64,000 nucleotides of DNA, taken from Isoetes taiwanensis. Its lineage: Eukaryota; Streptophyta; Lycopodiopsida; Isoetales; Isoetaceae. Positions 1 through 10,889 of this stretch are shown here, piece after piece. The notes beneath the pieces were generated by a model. The model was not told the DNA's origin. It saw nothing but the letters and a program-made list of their open reading frames with translations, and searched no databases. The translations under genes were made by a program, and so were the position numbers. Within the stretch, counting starts at the first letter, position 1; each line of letters begins with the position of its first letter. The stretch is taken from assembly GCA_021234155.1 (NCBI GenBank), contig JAJEKV010000015.1:12648304-12712303 (forward strand). The letters run 5' to 3'.

Positions 1-424
1 GGACACAACGCGGCGAAGACTGGCCTTCAACCAAGGGACCATTGTAACAAGATGGGCAAGAAGAATGGCAACAGTTTTCCACAGAAAATGACAATATCAA
101 GCAATTTCCCTGCCATTTTTAGAATAAAACATTTTAACAAAATATGGACCAGAACAAGAAAAAAATTGCCCACCAAGCGGATAGAAACTCACTTGAGCGG
201 ATAGACGTTGCCGCGGAGATTGGCTTCAAGATCAGCGCTGAACTTGAACTTCGCTCGAGCGCCACCGGCTTCACATACAAACTCAAGCGCCACCGAAGGT
301 ATGAATATATACTCGAGACGCTACACTCAAAGTTCATAGATTCCTTTTCGTGAATTGCAGCACCGAAAGTTGGATTCAGCAGCACCGAAAGTTGGATTTC
401 CTCCACCAAACGGTCAGGTACGGC

Positions 425-800
425 AGGGCCCTGGATTCGCCTGGGCGAACCCTTAGGGTGCCCGTGCACGCCACCGAAGTTGCAGCCATAATAGGGCTGT
501 TGTACGGGCCTGCCACCCTGGATTCGCCTGGGCGAACCCGGTAGGGTGGCTGTGCACGCCGCCACGGGTACCGCCATAATGGCCCCCGCCAGACACGGTC
601 TGCCACCCAGATTCGCCTGGGCTTAACCCGGTAGGGTGGCCGCACCCACCGACGCACCCCGACGCCTTCCGCCATCATGCCGCCACCCAGATTCGCCCGG
701 CGAACCCTTAGGGTGGCCAGCACCACCGACGCCCACCGACGCCCCGCCAATGCCGCAGAGGTAACCCGTTAGGGGTTCGCTTGGGCTTAACCCGCAAGAA
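425..800. repeat. GC-rich tandem repeat with a hairpin in each unit
   Basis: At least four diverged units of about 81-89 bp start near 433, 521, 609 and 690. Each carries the core GATTCGCCTGGGCGAACC, which folds on itself. In the clearest unit (513-549) the core is flanked by CCACCCT on the left and AGGGTGG on the right, so the whole 37 bp forms a long imperfect stem. The spacer between cores is rich in CACCGACGCC-like triplets. A looser copy continues to about 800 and related GGTTCGC words reach 880. Frames crossing it on both strands look like repeat translation rather than genes. Confidence 0.75.
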
Positions 801-959
801 TGCCAAGTAAGCCGGGCCATAGCCACGCCTGGCGACTTCGCTTGGTTCGGGGTTCGCCATGACTTCGTGGTTCGGGCTAACCCAGCTTGATGGCCAACTT
901 CCTTTCGGGTGCCATTCGAAGCACCGGTGCATAAGGGCAAGGTTTATGGTTATTGCCAT

Positions 960-2173
960 TTAAAAAATAATCTTTAGCTAAGGAAAAATGCCGAGATTAT
1001 TCAATGGTAAAGATTGGAAGATTAGAATCTACATTTTGGATCAGGAAGCCACAAAATAGGAAGGGAGACAGTTCCATGGAAGAGGGTTGTCACGTTTGAG
1101 CTGCCACTAATATCAAATGGAAGAGCAGTCTCATTGAGAAAGGACGAGGCCGTTTTTGGATTAAAGAGGAAGGTGGACATCGAAAAGAGATAGGCCACTA
1201 ATTTCCCTGCTGAATAACACTTGTTTAACTTTCTCGTTGATGCAGTATCGGGCTATTGCAAAAGATCAAGGATCATGGGCATTTGTGGATGGGTTAGTCT
1301 ATCTTCGTTTATTCATGATCCATTTTGATGAACCCTGTTACAGTATATCTTAAAAATTGATGCTATATTTGATCTCAAATTCATTAAGATGGTACATTGA
1401 TATGACTGTATTAACATGGTCTGATAAGAATCCTAGATATTTCGGATTCAAATCCCTTGTTAAAGATTACTACATCCAATTTTAATCTTGATATACCATC
1501 ACTATTATATCTTCTTTGATGGATGGACAGACCTGCAAAGCAACCATCACTAAAGATGTGCATCGTAAAAACAATGTATATTACTCTGTCTACATTACTG
1601 ATGTAGAGATTGATCTCCTTTGATAGGCAGGAGTTGATCTAATAGAGTGTTCTACAGATTTCTTTAGATTGCTAAAGTGTATTCTTCTACAACCTAAATG
1701 CATGCAAAAGAAATACCAGTCCAGCTAATTGCATTAAAAACCATAATGTTACAGTGCAGTATACAAACATGAAATCTTCTTTGCAAAGTGAACATGCCCA
1801 GGGCAACACTGGAGTGAATCCTAGTTAATATTTAGGAAGCAACAAACTGGAAGAGGGGGCAAACTTGCAAAAAGAATGTGGCAGACTATGTTGGATATCG
1901 AGAGAGAACATACTCTAAGGAGAGACTGAGCAGTGCAACAACCGTCCTTGCATTTCTAAGCCAAGCCAGACGCTGCGTGCAGGAAGTCCACCTATATAGC
2001 TGCTGCTCGATTATCAGACATCTGGCTGCCGTTGTTATGCCTTACATTTTCAAATACTTGCAATATTAAGCTGATCGAGTGAGTGATATTACTTTCTACC
2101 GTGAGCCATGGCATTTGTTTGCAGCAAGATCCACTTATAATCCTAAAAGGTGCATCCACAAAATTAAGTTGCA
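960..2173. other. intergenic DNA, no gene recognised
   Basis: AT-rich unique-looking sequence. Short frames exist (for example 1878-2069) but none shows a recognisable domain, splice context or long open stretch. I see no transposon terminus until the Helitron end at 2174. Confidence 0.5.
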
Positions 2174-2205
2174 CTAGTAACGGTGCCCAGCGTTGCTGGG
2201 CATAA
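2174..2205 (-). other. Helitron 3' terminus: hairpin and CTAG
   Basis: On the minus strand the sequence is a 7-bp perfect stem (GCCCAGC / GCTGGGC, loop AAC), then ACCGTTA, then CTAG, then T. This is the transposition stop signal expected for a Helitron. Confidence 0.8.
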
Positions 2206-2559
2206 GTTGGATGTTTGTAATATGTAGCAAAATAACAGGGGGTTTTTTTTGTATTTTTGTACGGGTTTTGCTATGGTTTTTATATGATTTGATGGGGGTG
2301 TTCTGCGAGGCATACTAATCAGTACTTCTAGAGTGCGCCCCGTATTTTTTTCTTGAAATCCATATCTTCAATGGTTTACCCCCTTTTTAGCAGGGTTTTA
2401 TTTTTATTTCCATGGTTTATTTAAAATTTATCCCCATTGTTTTGTATTTCTATGATTTATTTAGAAGTGGTGTGCATGCAGGGCTCGAGCCGTGCTACTT
2501 TAGGGTTAGCTGAAGCCATTTAGATATTTCCTGGTTTTGCAGGCATAAGGCAGGAGCGA

Positions 2560-2950
2560 TGTCGCCAAAATTCGAGCAAATCCTTTGCCTATGATTCTTC
2601 CTCGCAGGGTCGATTTCCATATCTCATATTTCGCCTTATTTCCCTACCTTCGCATTTCCAAAGGGTCTTTGATTTGGGTCTATATTCGATTATAAGGCCC
2701 TATTGTTCCGTAAAGGGCCATAGCCGTGAGAGAAGAACCAAGTCTTGGATGGTTTCGCAAAAGTATGAGATTCTTAAGCAAATCCTTTGCCTACGATTCC
2801 TCCAAGTAAGGGTCGATTTCTATAGTTTATCTCAACAAGGCATTTTCCATATCTCATATTTCGTCTTTGTTTCCGTGCTTCGTGATTTCCAAAGCAGGTC
2901 TTTGATTTGGGTCTTTGATTTTGGCAGGAGGCGTCGCCAAAATTGAAAAG
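2560..2950. repeat. imperfect internal duplication in the Helitron cargo
   Basis: The segment around 2570-2690 (words AGCAAATCCTTTGCCTA, GGGTCGATTTC, CATATCTCATATTTCG, GGTCTTTGATTTGGGTCT) recurs at about 2778-2925 in the same order and orientation. The second copy has small insertions, giving an offset of about 210 bp. The second copy runs into a run of open codons after GGCAG at 2920-2930, so it may derive from an intron/exon edge of a captured gene that I cannot name. Confidence 0.55.
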
Positions 2951-3577
2951 TATGCAAGAAGGAATTTCTTCCTCGTTTGCAGTGAAGACTTGGAGCAGCC
3001 TCTCAACTATGCAAGGAATTATTTGGCAGAGATTCTTGAGCCTTGCATTCAACGGGTATCAGGCAAACAAAAGCGGAAGCTAGGAGTGCAAGTTGGTTGT
3101 GGAAAACATAATTTCTGAAAGCATACAGAAGTCTTATACCTGCGATATGGCAGAAGGATATGGCCAGGATTTTTCCTCAGCCCCTCCCCCCTTTCTGCTT
3201 CTTCCTCTGGAAGCTCTCGGGTTCCAAAATCAGGTAAGATACTATTTCTTTCTTTTCTTTTATTTATTGACATAATCTGACATAAAATGATCATTTTGTT
3301 CATCCCTTGCCACAGCCTCAAAACTATTGGAATAGTTGCTGCTGGGGTTTTTCTGCTCATAGCAGCATGGACTTTTAAAAGCACAACAGATGGAAGGCTT
3401 GCAAATGTCCTAAGCCATATTTGTTCTTTTTTTACCAGGTTTGAAGCACGTATTTTATTCAGCGTACATCTATTATCTACTATGATAAACACAGCTAATT
3501 ACGTCCTACAAGGCCATGGCACAAAGGTCTTTAATGAATTGCAGATCAATGGCTTAATGCCACTGACACATGCATGA
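2915..3577 (+). other. possible captured gene fragment, unidentified
   Basis: After a splice-acceptor-like TTTTGGCAG there is a 67-codon frame (2915-3118). Another frame at 3287-3577 follows CCACAG and ends near a TTTTTTACCAG acceptor-like site. The second encodes a hydrophobic stretch (IGIVAAGVFLLIAAW) that could be one membrane segment. I recognise no family. The alternation of acceptor-like pyrimidine tracts and short open stretches suggests exons picked up by the Helitron, but this is inference. Confidence 0.25.
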
Positions 3578-3599
3578 TTTAGGATGACGAAAAAATTGT

Positions 3600-5555
3600 C
3601 CCAAGCTCACTTTGTCACTGAGATTTCAGTAATGTGTTGAGTTGCCAACATCTTCGTAGATGCCACACATCAGATTGTTATTAGATTGTTAAAGAAGACC
3701 TAATAGCTGCAGATTGGTTTCACTTATGAATCAGAAGCTTCCTTGGGTCTTATCTTTTTTGGCCATTTCAGTTGGTGCATCTATTCTTTGGTTTCTGTTC
3801 TGGGCATATCTTCAGCCATGAAGGTTTTTGATCTATATCCATTACAATCCATTTCATTTGGATATGTTCTGAGAATTTAGCCTGCAATTTGTATGCATGC
3901 CATTTGTATGCATACCTATTTCTGGACATGTTTCTTCAACTAAGATTTTCCTACATATTTATTATGTGTATTATCTGTTAGCTTGGTCTACATCCTTTTT
4001 GCAAAATTTGACGACTTAATGCAAGCCTTGTATTAGTTGTGCGTATGGTTGAGGCATGTTTTTATTCCCTTTCAAAATATTTAGACTGAAATATTTAGGT
4101 TTCACATGATTTGTTTGCTCTTCAGTTGGAAACCACTCTTTTAGAGATATAGTCCAGAGGAGCACAATCGCCTTAGGCACAAGAACCTATAGCGATGTAC
4201 ACAACAATCATAGACAATTTTCATTGCCCCAAGGGCAAAAAAAATTTTAACCTATAACACAAACCATTACATTACACGCATTAAAATTAAATTCCCCCTT
4301 AAACCCCCTTTTGTTTGGGTGCATATTCACACGGGGGGTGACGTAGGGCAGCGAGAGCCCTTTTAATTATGTATTGCATGTACAAAATCAACACCATATA
4401 GTATATTGCTTGAAATCTTATAGTATTTTGCAAATCTTGTTATACAGTATCATAATTTCTATACATCCATACCCCACAAACGAGGAATTTTGTGTACGGT
4501 GTAGATTAAGGAATAAGGGGTGAATATGCCTATCCAACAGCTCTCGTTATGTTTTGACCGCAATCAGAAATGTATGGAGTTGAATTTTTTCCATGTGATG
4601 AGTTGAACTTCCCCTCCCTCTTTTTCCCAAGATGTCTGACGCATGAATGTGTAGTGCTGGGGGATTTTCTGGGTAAGTGTATTCATATGCAGTTGGATTC
4701 GTTTGGGTGGTTTTGGAGGTTTGGTTTTTGTAGAACCATGTACAACTTTTCTTAATTATAACATGCAATTGTATTTATTTATCGATGCCAAGAGCCATTT
4801 GAGAACAAATATGGATATATAACAAATTTGCAAGTTTCCAACCTTCACTTAATTGTTTATTTGACATGGGGGTGTAGGACCACTTTCTATGTGTGTAAAG
4901 TATTGTCTTTTCTAAGATCATTTACAGCTTTCAAATATAAGATGTAATTTCTATTTATTTATTTGCCATTAAGAGAAGAAATATGAAATATACAACAAAA
5001 GTCAAGTTCCTAACCTTCATATATTCTTATAACAAAACCTTGAGGTGGTTCATATTTTCTTATAACAAAAACTTTCGGTTGGATTAGCCCACCCGTATGT
5101 AGTTCAACCTCCCTTTTTGTAAGACCTTGTAGTTGTAAGAAAAGAACATGGCAATACAATTATTTAAGTATAAATATTGTAGCTATAGTTGAAAAAGGAC
5201 ATGGCAATACAGTTATTTAGGTATAACGGAACAAACAGCATAGAATTTACATGATATGATAACAGTCCTCACCAAGCCCTATTGAATCATGGGTCATTAC
5301 ACAAATTACACCAGCTTCACAGAAGGCTGAGATGCGCATTGCACCCCTCATATAATCTGTAAAGACAAAGAATGTTGCCACATATGGAATTAGAATATTG
5401 GAAGCGCAAGACCATTAGCAATAGCTCTTATTGCATGTTATCAAACTCCAAAATGGAAATTTCGTTCTCTTGGGCTTTTCTTCTATAAATCACCAAATGC
5501 CTTTAAGAGCGCTAGATTATAGCACTTCCACCAACAAAACCAGGTAAAACGTTTG
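3600..5555. other. AT-rich Helitron interior, no gene recognised
   Basis: Low-GC sequence with weak internal duplications. Related words GCATATTCAC and GTGAATATGC sit near 4320 and 4524 in opposite orientation. ACATGGCAATACARTTATTTARGTATAA is repeated in two pieces at about 5147 and 5199. No coding family was seen. Confidence 0.45.
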
Positions 5556-5559
5556 GAAG

Positions 5560-6108
5560 GTGATTCAGGCAGACTTGTGAAAGATTTGGCAGACTTGTGA
5601 AAGATTACGTATAGCATTAGCATCACCCGGTATCTCTGATGGTATCTGAGACAACATCCAATTGTTATAAGTGCTCAATTTTGCTGAAGAAAATCAAAAC
5701 ACCTAAGATTAGTTTACATACTGACAAAGCCTTTTCAAGCCATTTGGGATCGATCTAAAGATTACTTGTTTGAACTCAAAAGATTACTTGTTTGAACTCA
5801 AAAGACTCCTCTGGGTATTTTTTAGCATATATTTCAAACTTGGCATTCCATTCTGCTTCCAATGCTGCACCGATCTGAGTATGCTTACTAAGTGGCTGCA
5901 ATGAGCATAAAATGGTCAAATAATAAAATAGTTTTTGTTTTTTGAAGAACTGTGTCATCAATATATTAACTGTACCTCTTCACATCTTCTGGAACAACAA
6001 AAGGCTCGTGCTCCCACTTAAGATTGCTACGGGTTGCTTCAACTTCTTTTGCACCAAGAGCAGAACCATGGACATGGACACTGTATGTGTTTACTTTTTG
6101 GCGAATTA
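5560..6108 (-). pseudogene. transketolase fragment (captured exons), broken
   Basis: Three minus-strand blocks match consecutive parts of plant transketolase, the thiamine-diphosphate enzyme of the Calvin cycle and pentose phosphate pathway. Block 1 (about 6108 to 5976) reads NTYSV...[13 protein letters not shown] and ends [10 protein letters not shown] at a GTACAG donor. Block 2 (from 5895, after a TTGCAG acceptor) reads [18 protein letters not shown] and KKYPEE. Block 3 (about 5760 to 5570) contains WLEKAL and, after a TTCTTCAG acceptor, IPGDAN..RNLSQ.

Damage is visible. One base is missing just after the block 1/2 junction, where SHWS is expected. There is a VH duplication in block 1. A 22-bp tandem duplication lies at about 5758-5802 and a 20-bp one at 5571-5602. 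The ThDP-binding and other domains are absent, so this is not functional. Introns are kept, so it was taken from genomic DNA rather than mRNA, as expected for Helitron capture. Confidence 0.85.
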
Positions 6109-6302
6109 CATCTTATTAATGTGGTTATCTAGAAACGCAATGAGTTGATAACTAAGCCAAACAGAAAGGATCTTCATTTAATAAACTTAAATATTACAGA
6201 CCTTTTATTTTCCCAAGTGATTATTATCACTTGGGTATATCAAATCGCACTTACCAAGACTTGCAAGAAACAAACGTGTTGGACAACAAAATTGCAAGCA
6301 GA

Positions 6303-6540
6303 TTAGAGCATAATTAATCTTGTGAAGGACCTCTTCCTATATCTCATCATGTAGCCCAAACAAATCCAAGAATTGATGCCATAGAGAATTTCTTCTAATA
6401 TGTACGGATTAAATGATGCATGGCTGGAGTCAAACTCGCCATAGCCAGGCCTCAAGAAAAATACCTGCAGATGCAGATGGGGATGTGACTGTTGACTGGA
6501 GACATATGAAACTATGAATAAAGGCATGGCAACCTCGAAT
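6303..6540 (-). other. open frame near the Helitron 5' side, unidentified
   Basis: A minus-strand open stretch follows a CTGCAG acceptor-like site near 6465 (FFLRPGYGEFDSS ... LEEILYGINSW) and ends at a stop by 6303. No family was recognised. It lies upstream of the transketolase blocks in the same orientation, so it could be a second captured exon or a chance frame. Confidence 0.2.
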
Positions 6541-6984
6541 GTTCTTGAGTAGATATTTTTACATAAATTATCCCTCTTTGAATCAGATGGCTGATGACTA
6601 CAACCGTTGTGAAATGAAGAGGCAAGGCCCCATAGGCCGACAACAGCTATGGAGTGAAGAGGTAAGGCTCCATAAGCTGAGTCGCTGCAACCGAGCCATC
6701 GAAACGAAGCCAATCTTGAATCTGAATCTGAAACTATGGAAAATCCTAGAGCAAAACCCAGAGTCGATGTGCTGCCCTCTTGAATTTGAATCTGTGAAAA
6801 AACCTAGGGCAAAACCCTAATGTGAGAAGAGTTGACGTGTTGCACTCCGGGTAATGGAAAAAAAAGGCTTCGTAAAATAAAAGGGCTTCGTTTGGACCAT
6901 TGAAAAAATAGATCAGATTTAAAAAAAAGGGCTTCGTTTGGACCCTTTGATCTGGGCATGTCATTTGTGGTCGTTGGATCTAGG

Positions 6985-7030
6985 GCTGGATCCAAATCCA
7001 GGAATTACCGTATAACATTATAATATAGGA
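6985..7030 (-). other. Helitron 5' terminus (TC end)
   Basis: On the minus strand the element opens TCCTATATTATAATGTTATA and continues into a GGATTTGGATCCAG-like stretch. About 46 bp are closely matched by 10003-10048. The base outside is A on the minus strand, as Helitron insertion requires. Confidence 0.65.
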
Positions 7031-7394
7031 TAGGATAACTTTACAAATCCATGAGAAGGGCAGTACCTGTACGTAGAGGACCAGAGTGGAACATCATAGT
7101 TATCCTAGTTGTAGTACACAAATGCTCCTTCGAAGTGAATGAAGATGCAATAATATAAAGCTTGAGGTGGTTCGGCAAAAAAAATGGAATGGGGATTCCA
7201 ATTTGCTATAATCTAGCTAATCCCATCTTCATGCCTCAGATTAACCATTCATAACATAGACATGTCTTCATAGTCAAAAGAGAATACTCTAAAACTGGGT
7301 ATCTCTTAAAGCCCTAAATCTTCGTCATTGTGCTATTTCTAGCATGTTAGTTATAATCCAAGTCAAAAGAAGCAAGAATATTAGTGCACTTTAA

Positions 7395-8720
7395 CTCTAG
7401 GAGGTGAACTGGGCATCTCTCAGAGCAGCCCCTCAGGCATTGAGAAGTTTCAGAAAAAAGTTGATAGTCTCAATTCTAAGTATTTGTCTAAGAATGGAAG
7501 GGCTATCATAGCTAATTTTGTCATTTCTTCTTCTCATGTCTATCAATCTTCTGTTATTCTTGCTCCTCAGAAAGTTTCTTCCAAGCTTCAGGGTATTATC
7601 GGGAGGTTTATTTCTTCTGGCCAAAACAAAAGGTGCTGGACCCCTGTGTCCATGGAAGAGTGCTGCAAAAAAAAAGATGGATGGTGGATTAGATGTCATC
7701 AATATCGAGAAGCAGGGGATTGCCCTCACAGCTAAATATTTTTATAATGCTGCTTATGGGCTTATCAAGCATCCTATTTCTATTATCATCCAGCATTTTA
7801 TAAATAAGTGCCTTCGGGTGGAGCCAAATCAAAATGCACCTTCCCCATGCTATTTATTTTCCTTTTACCATCCCCAATTCTACTCCTGGCATTCTGAAGA
7901 AATGGATCAAGGTCTGGAATCAAGTTAGAAGTATGTATACCTGGAAGGAGGGCCTGCCAATGGACCAGACTATTTTTTGAAATCCGGCTATGATTACTAA
8001 TAATGATAGTTTGTGCTTAGCCTGTCATTTTCCAGATCAAGTCAGAAAATGGAGCTCTAAAGGCATTGTTTACGAGCACAATATGTTTAATGATCAGGGG
8101 CTGATTCCCTTCGATAACTCTCTGTTAGCAGATGAAGGAGAAGGTTGCAAGTTCCTGTATAACAATATTTGCACCACTTTGACCTATGGTATTTGGTCCA
8201 CTGATGGTATTAACTGGAATCATAACGGTTTGTTGACATTTACAGTTAGGAAAGCCTACAGGTATCTGATGAGAAATCAGGAAATCACTATTCATAGAAA
8301 GTGGCAGATTAGAAACCTCACTTTTATGTGGTCCAGCCCCATTTATCCTAAGATCAAGTCCTTCATGTAGCAACTCTGGCACAGGGCCCTGGCCACAAAT
8401 AAGAAGAGGCACAGACTCCACATGGCTGACTCTGATATTTGCATCAGATGTATGGCAAACAGGGAGGACGAGGACCATCTGTTTAGAACCTGTATTTGGG
8501 CTGAGTGGGTTCTGGAGTTAGCCTCTCACTTCTACTTTGGATATGATCTTGTCTCTTAGCTCCCCGACTTCTTCCTTCCGGCTAACCCAACCGATTGAGG
8601 ATCTACATCCTCCTATGGAGAATATGGAAGGGAAGAAATGAATTTATATTTAATTTTGATATTATCCATCCGGAGGGCGTAATTAGACAGATCAAATATG
8701 ATGTAGACTAGATTCTTGAA
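7395..8720 (+). pseudogene. L1-type LINE, C-terminal part of ORF2, decayed
   Basis: The conceptual translation follows the region behind the reverse transcriptase of plant L1-type elements. Around 7470-7660 it reads SKNGRAIIANFVISSS ... LAPQKVSSKLQGIIGRFI. It then continues in another frame as DGGLDVINIEKQGIALTAKY (7676-7740). From about 8228 it shows the zf-RVT (zinc-binding in reverse transcriptase) pattern: FTVRKAYRYLM, then MWSSPIYPKIKSFM, a stop at 8368, and in the same frame QLWHRALATNKKRHR and CIRCMANREDEDHLFRTC.

At least two frameshifts and several stops show it is dead. The endonuclease and the reverse transcriptase catalytic core are missing, the usual result of 5' truncation. It lies between two Helitron 5' ends. 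Confidence 0.85.
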
Positions 8721-9985
8721 GGATTATCAAACTAATGGATCTCTTATATGCGTGAATAATGTTTATGCCGATGAAAAAGAATCAAATGGAAGAAAATCAA
8801 CTGAAGCGAAATAAGGAATGGATCGGGTATTCACCACCCAACACACTCGGCATGAAGAACCCCGCATGTGCAATCACACCGGGATCGTAACACCGATATT
8901 AGGAGAGCTTTGATATGCATAGCAAAAAAATGCTAAGGGGAGATATAATATGGCGAAAGTAGGGTCCTCAGATGTGCATATTTTGCACTCGAAAGCATAT
9001 CACCAAAGGAAAAGGAAGGAAAATTACTAACTTCAACCTCGATCCTCGCTACTAAAAGAGGATTCTTATCCGATGGATCAAAGATAATACAAATGTAACT
9101 ATTTATAGATATATCTCTATCTAATTCCGCTAAAAATTTTGACTTAAAATAGTTAGAGGGGTCCTCGCCTTCTTTCTATTCCCCGGTTAAACTTCCCCAG
9201 TAAAAGTTTTTTTGTACTTTTATACCTACTTAAATATATACAACGCCTTCAATAAAAAAAAAAAAACCCTAAGATGGCTCCAAAGTGGAAGAAGGGCTAT
9301 TGAGCTCGCTCATGATCGGGAATCGACAAATTTGCAAGAACTTTGATGGCAAATCGCCGCTAGCCTCTTTCGCAAAGGTGGTTTTAATTTTTATAAGAGC
9401 TTCTACCCTAAAATAGTATAATTTGACAAAGTTAAAGCATAAAAAATAGACGATTCCATGACATCTTACTAAATTGCTTGTAAAGCTAACTATTACTCCA
9501 GCTCTTACCGCAAGATAGTAGGGCGACTGCCTTCTTTTATTTCGCCATGAAATGGAAGCTTGTTGTATGTGCTACGAATCTGTCAGGTGCAAAAATACCG
9601 AGCTTGACTATGGAGCAAGCAACCCAAGTCTGGAGGAGACAACATACAATAATGAAGGCGCTCACATCACTTTTGAAGAGGACGGTTCCAGCATAATCAG
9701 TTCTTGTAATTGTAATATATAATAAAGCTACCGGCTCTGCTCACACGTTGGGCCATGGCTCGCTCTGCCATCCAGCCAAAGGTGCGGCAAGAAGGGGGCT
9801 CCACATACAGATGGAGCATCACTGCCTTAACCATTAGCCATCTATGTTACTGTACAGAGGGAACTCATGCGAGCTTGGGCAAGGCGCCCGATCCTCCCTA
9901 ACCCTAGCGAAACCATATTTTGGGCATTTTAGTTTTTCGTGTCACAAACCGTTCGAAACCATCTGATACATAGATAGCATAATCT
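8721..9985. other. no gene recognised
   Basis: Mixed-composition sequence with an A13 run at 9255-9267 and no long frame. Nothing I can assign to a family. Confidence 0.45.
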
Positions 9986-9989
9986 TAGC

Positions 9990-10048
9990 CCTCCAATTTA
10001 GGACTGGATCCAAATCCGAGAATTACAGAATAACATTATAATATAGGA
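9990..10048 (-). other. second Helitron-type 5' terminus
   Basis: On the minus strand it starts TCCTATATTATAATGTTATT at 10048, with A outside. It matches the 5' end at 7030 for about 46 bp and then diverges. No hairpin plus CTRR end was found between 7031 and 9990, so either its 3' end is lost or it shares the one at 2174. Confidence 0.5.
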
Positions 10049-10129
10049 TACTTCAGCATTATTGGGTCCGCAGCTATAAATTCCTTCACCTTGCTTTCAC
10101 TTCTCACCCACGAATTTAGTAAATTCCTT

Positions 10130-10306
10130 CTCACCTTGTGTGCTCCATGTTCCTTGCTCCGTGTTCCTTTCTCTGTGCTCCTTGTTCCTTGCTTCGTGGT
10201 CCTTGCTCCGTGTTCCTTGCTCCTTGCTCCGTGTTTCATGCTCCTTGCTCCTTGCTCCTTGCTCTGTGTTCGGTGTTCCTTGCTCCTTGTTTGCTTTTGC
10301 AAATGA
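10130..10306. repeat. minisatellite of TGCTCCTTG/GTTCC words
   Basis: About eight diverged copies of a ~21-bp unit built from CTCCGTGTTCCTTG-like words. Because the unit is a multiple of three, one minus-strand frame stays open and would give a basic seven-residue repeat (SKEHGAR-like). That frame has no other support, so I treat it as repeat translation. Confidence 0.7.
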
Positions 10307-10502
10307 TTAATTTCTGACACAATCCTCCCTGGACTACTCCAGAAGCCATGCGAGCATGCCCTAGGCATTCTGTGCGGCCTGATCAAGATGAGTTGTTTTA
10401 CCATTTCTTGGAGTGGAGGTTGCGTCACAGTCCCACCAAGGAGTTTGTGAAGGAGTTGATCAACTTTATTCTCAGGCGATTTGATTGTGGTCATGAACAC
10501 TG

Positions 10503-10886
10503 ATGGAAATTAATCCATCTGAATGCGGGAGGAGACTTAGACTAGTGGGAATTCTTGAACCCCCTCCTCATCTGGACGAGATGCTACACCAGTTGAGGGC
10601 TGTGCTTTGTTCTGGTTATTTAGCACACTCTCTGGATCAATACATACCGGAGGTCATTCATGAAATTAGTAAGGGACAGATGTATGGCCTTATTGACAAG
10701 TACTACCGCGAGTACAACAACTTTGTGGAGTTGGGTCCTCTCTTCTTCCGTGAGTATCATCATGTGGAATTACTTTTTGTATTATCTAGGTACCCCATCT
10801 GGTGGAAAGAAACAGGCTGGGATACGCGTGAGCTCTGGGTTCCTAACCCAGCTGGATGGGTTAGACCTCGTAGGGTAAGGGGCTAA
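10503..10886 (+). CDS. unidentified 127-codon open frame
   Basis: A plus-strand frame from ATG 10503 encodes a 127-residue, fairly polar protein without a signal peptide or membrane segment (MEINPSECGRR ... LDEMLHQLRAVL ... EVIHEISKGQMYGLIDKYY ... PNPAGWVRPRR). A preceding plus-strand stretch at 10366-10503 (ELFYHFLEWRLRHSPTKEFV) in another frame looks coding too. The two may be pieces of one decayed gene split by a frameshift near the TGATGG at 10500. Amino-acid composition is protein-like and unlike the neighbouring AT-rich frames. No domain was recognised. It could be a transposon accessory protein or a captured exon. Confidence 0.35.
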   Translation: MEINPSECGRRLRLVGILEPPPHLDEMLHQLRAVLCSGYLAHSLDQYIPEVIHEISKGQMYGLIDKYYREYNNFVELGPLFFREYHHVELLFVLSRYPIWWKETGWDTRELWVPNPAGWVRPRRVRG

Positions 10887-10889
10887 CCA

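Larger units (their letters stand above)
2174..7030 (-). mobile_element. Helitron (non-autonomous, gene-carrying), minus strand
   Basis: Read on the minus strand, the right edge begins TCCTATATTATAATG and is preceded by A (T at 7031 on the plus strand). The left edge ends with the hairpin GCCCAGC-AAC-GCTGGGC followed by ACCGTTACTAG at 2174 and then T. A 5' TC, a 3' hairpin about 7 nt before CTAG, and insertion between A and T are the known hallmarks of Helitrons. The last 35 nt are almost identical to the 3' end of the complete Helitron at 16041-17632, and both 5' ends share TCYTATATTATAA, so the pairing fits one family. No Rep or helicase frame is seen, so it would depend on a partner. The cargo includes transketolase exons. 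A second similar 5' end at 10048 could be the true partner instead, so the right boundary is inferred. Confidence 0.7.

Noticed and set aside
1390-1480. GGATTCAAATCC resembling a tRNA B box
   Set aside because: No acceptable A box at tRNA spacing and no cloverleaf.
4319-4530. GCATATTCAC / GTGAATATGC as terminal repeats of a MITE
   Set aside because: Only about 10 bp match, the flanking sequence does not extend the repeat, and no target duplication is visible.
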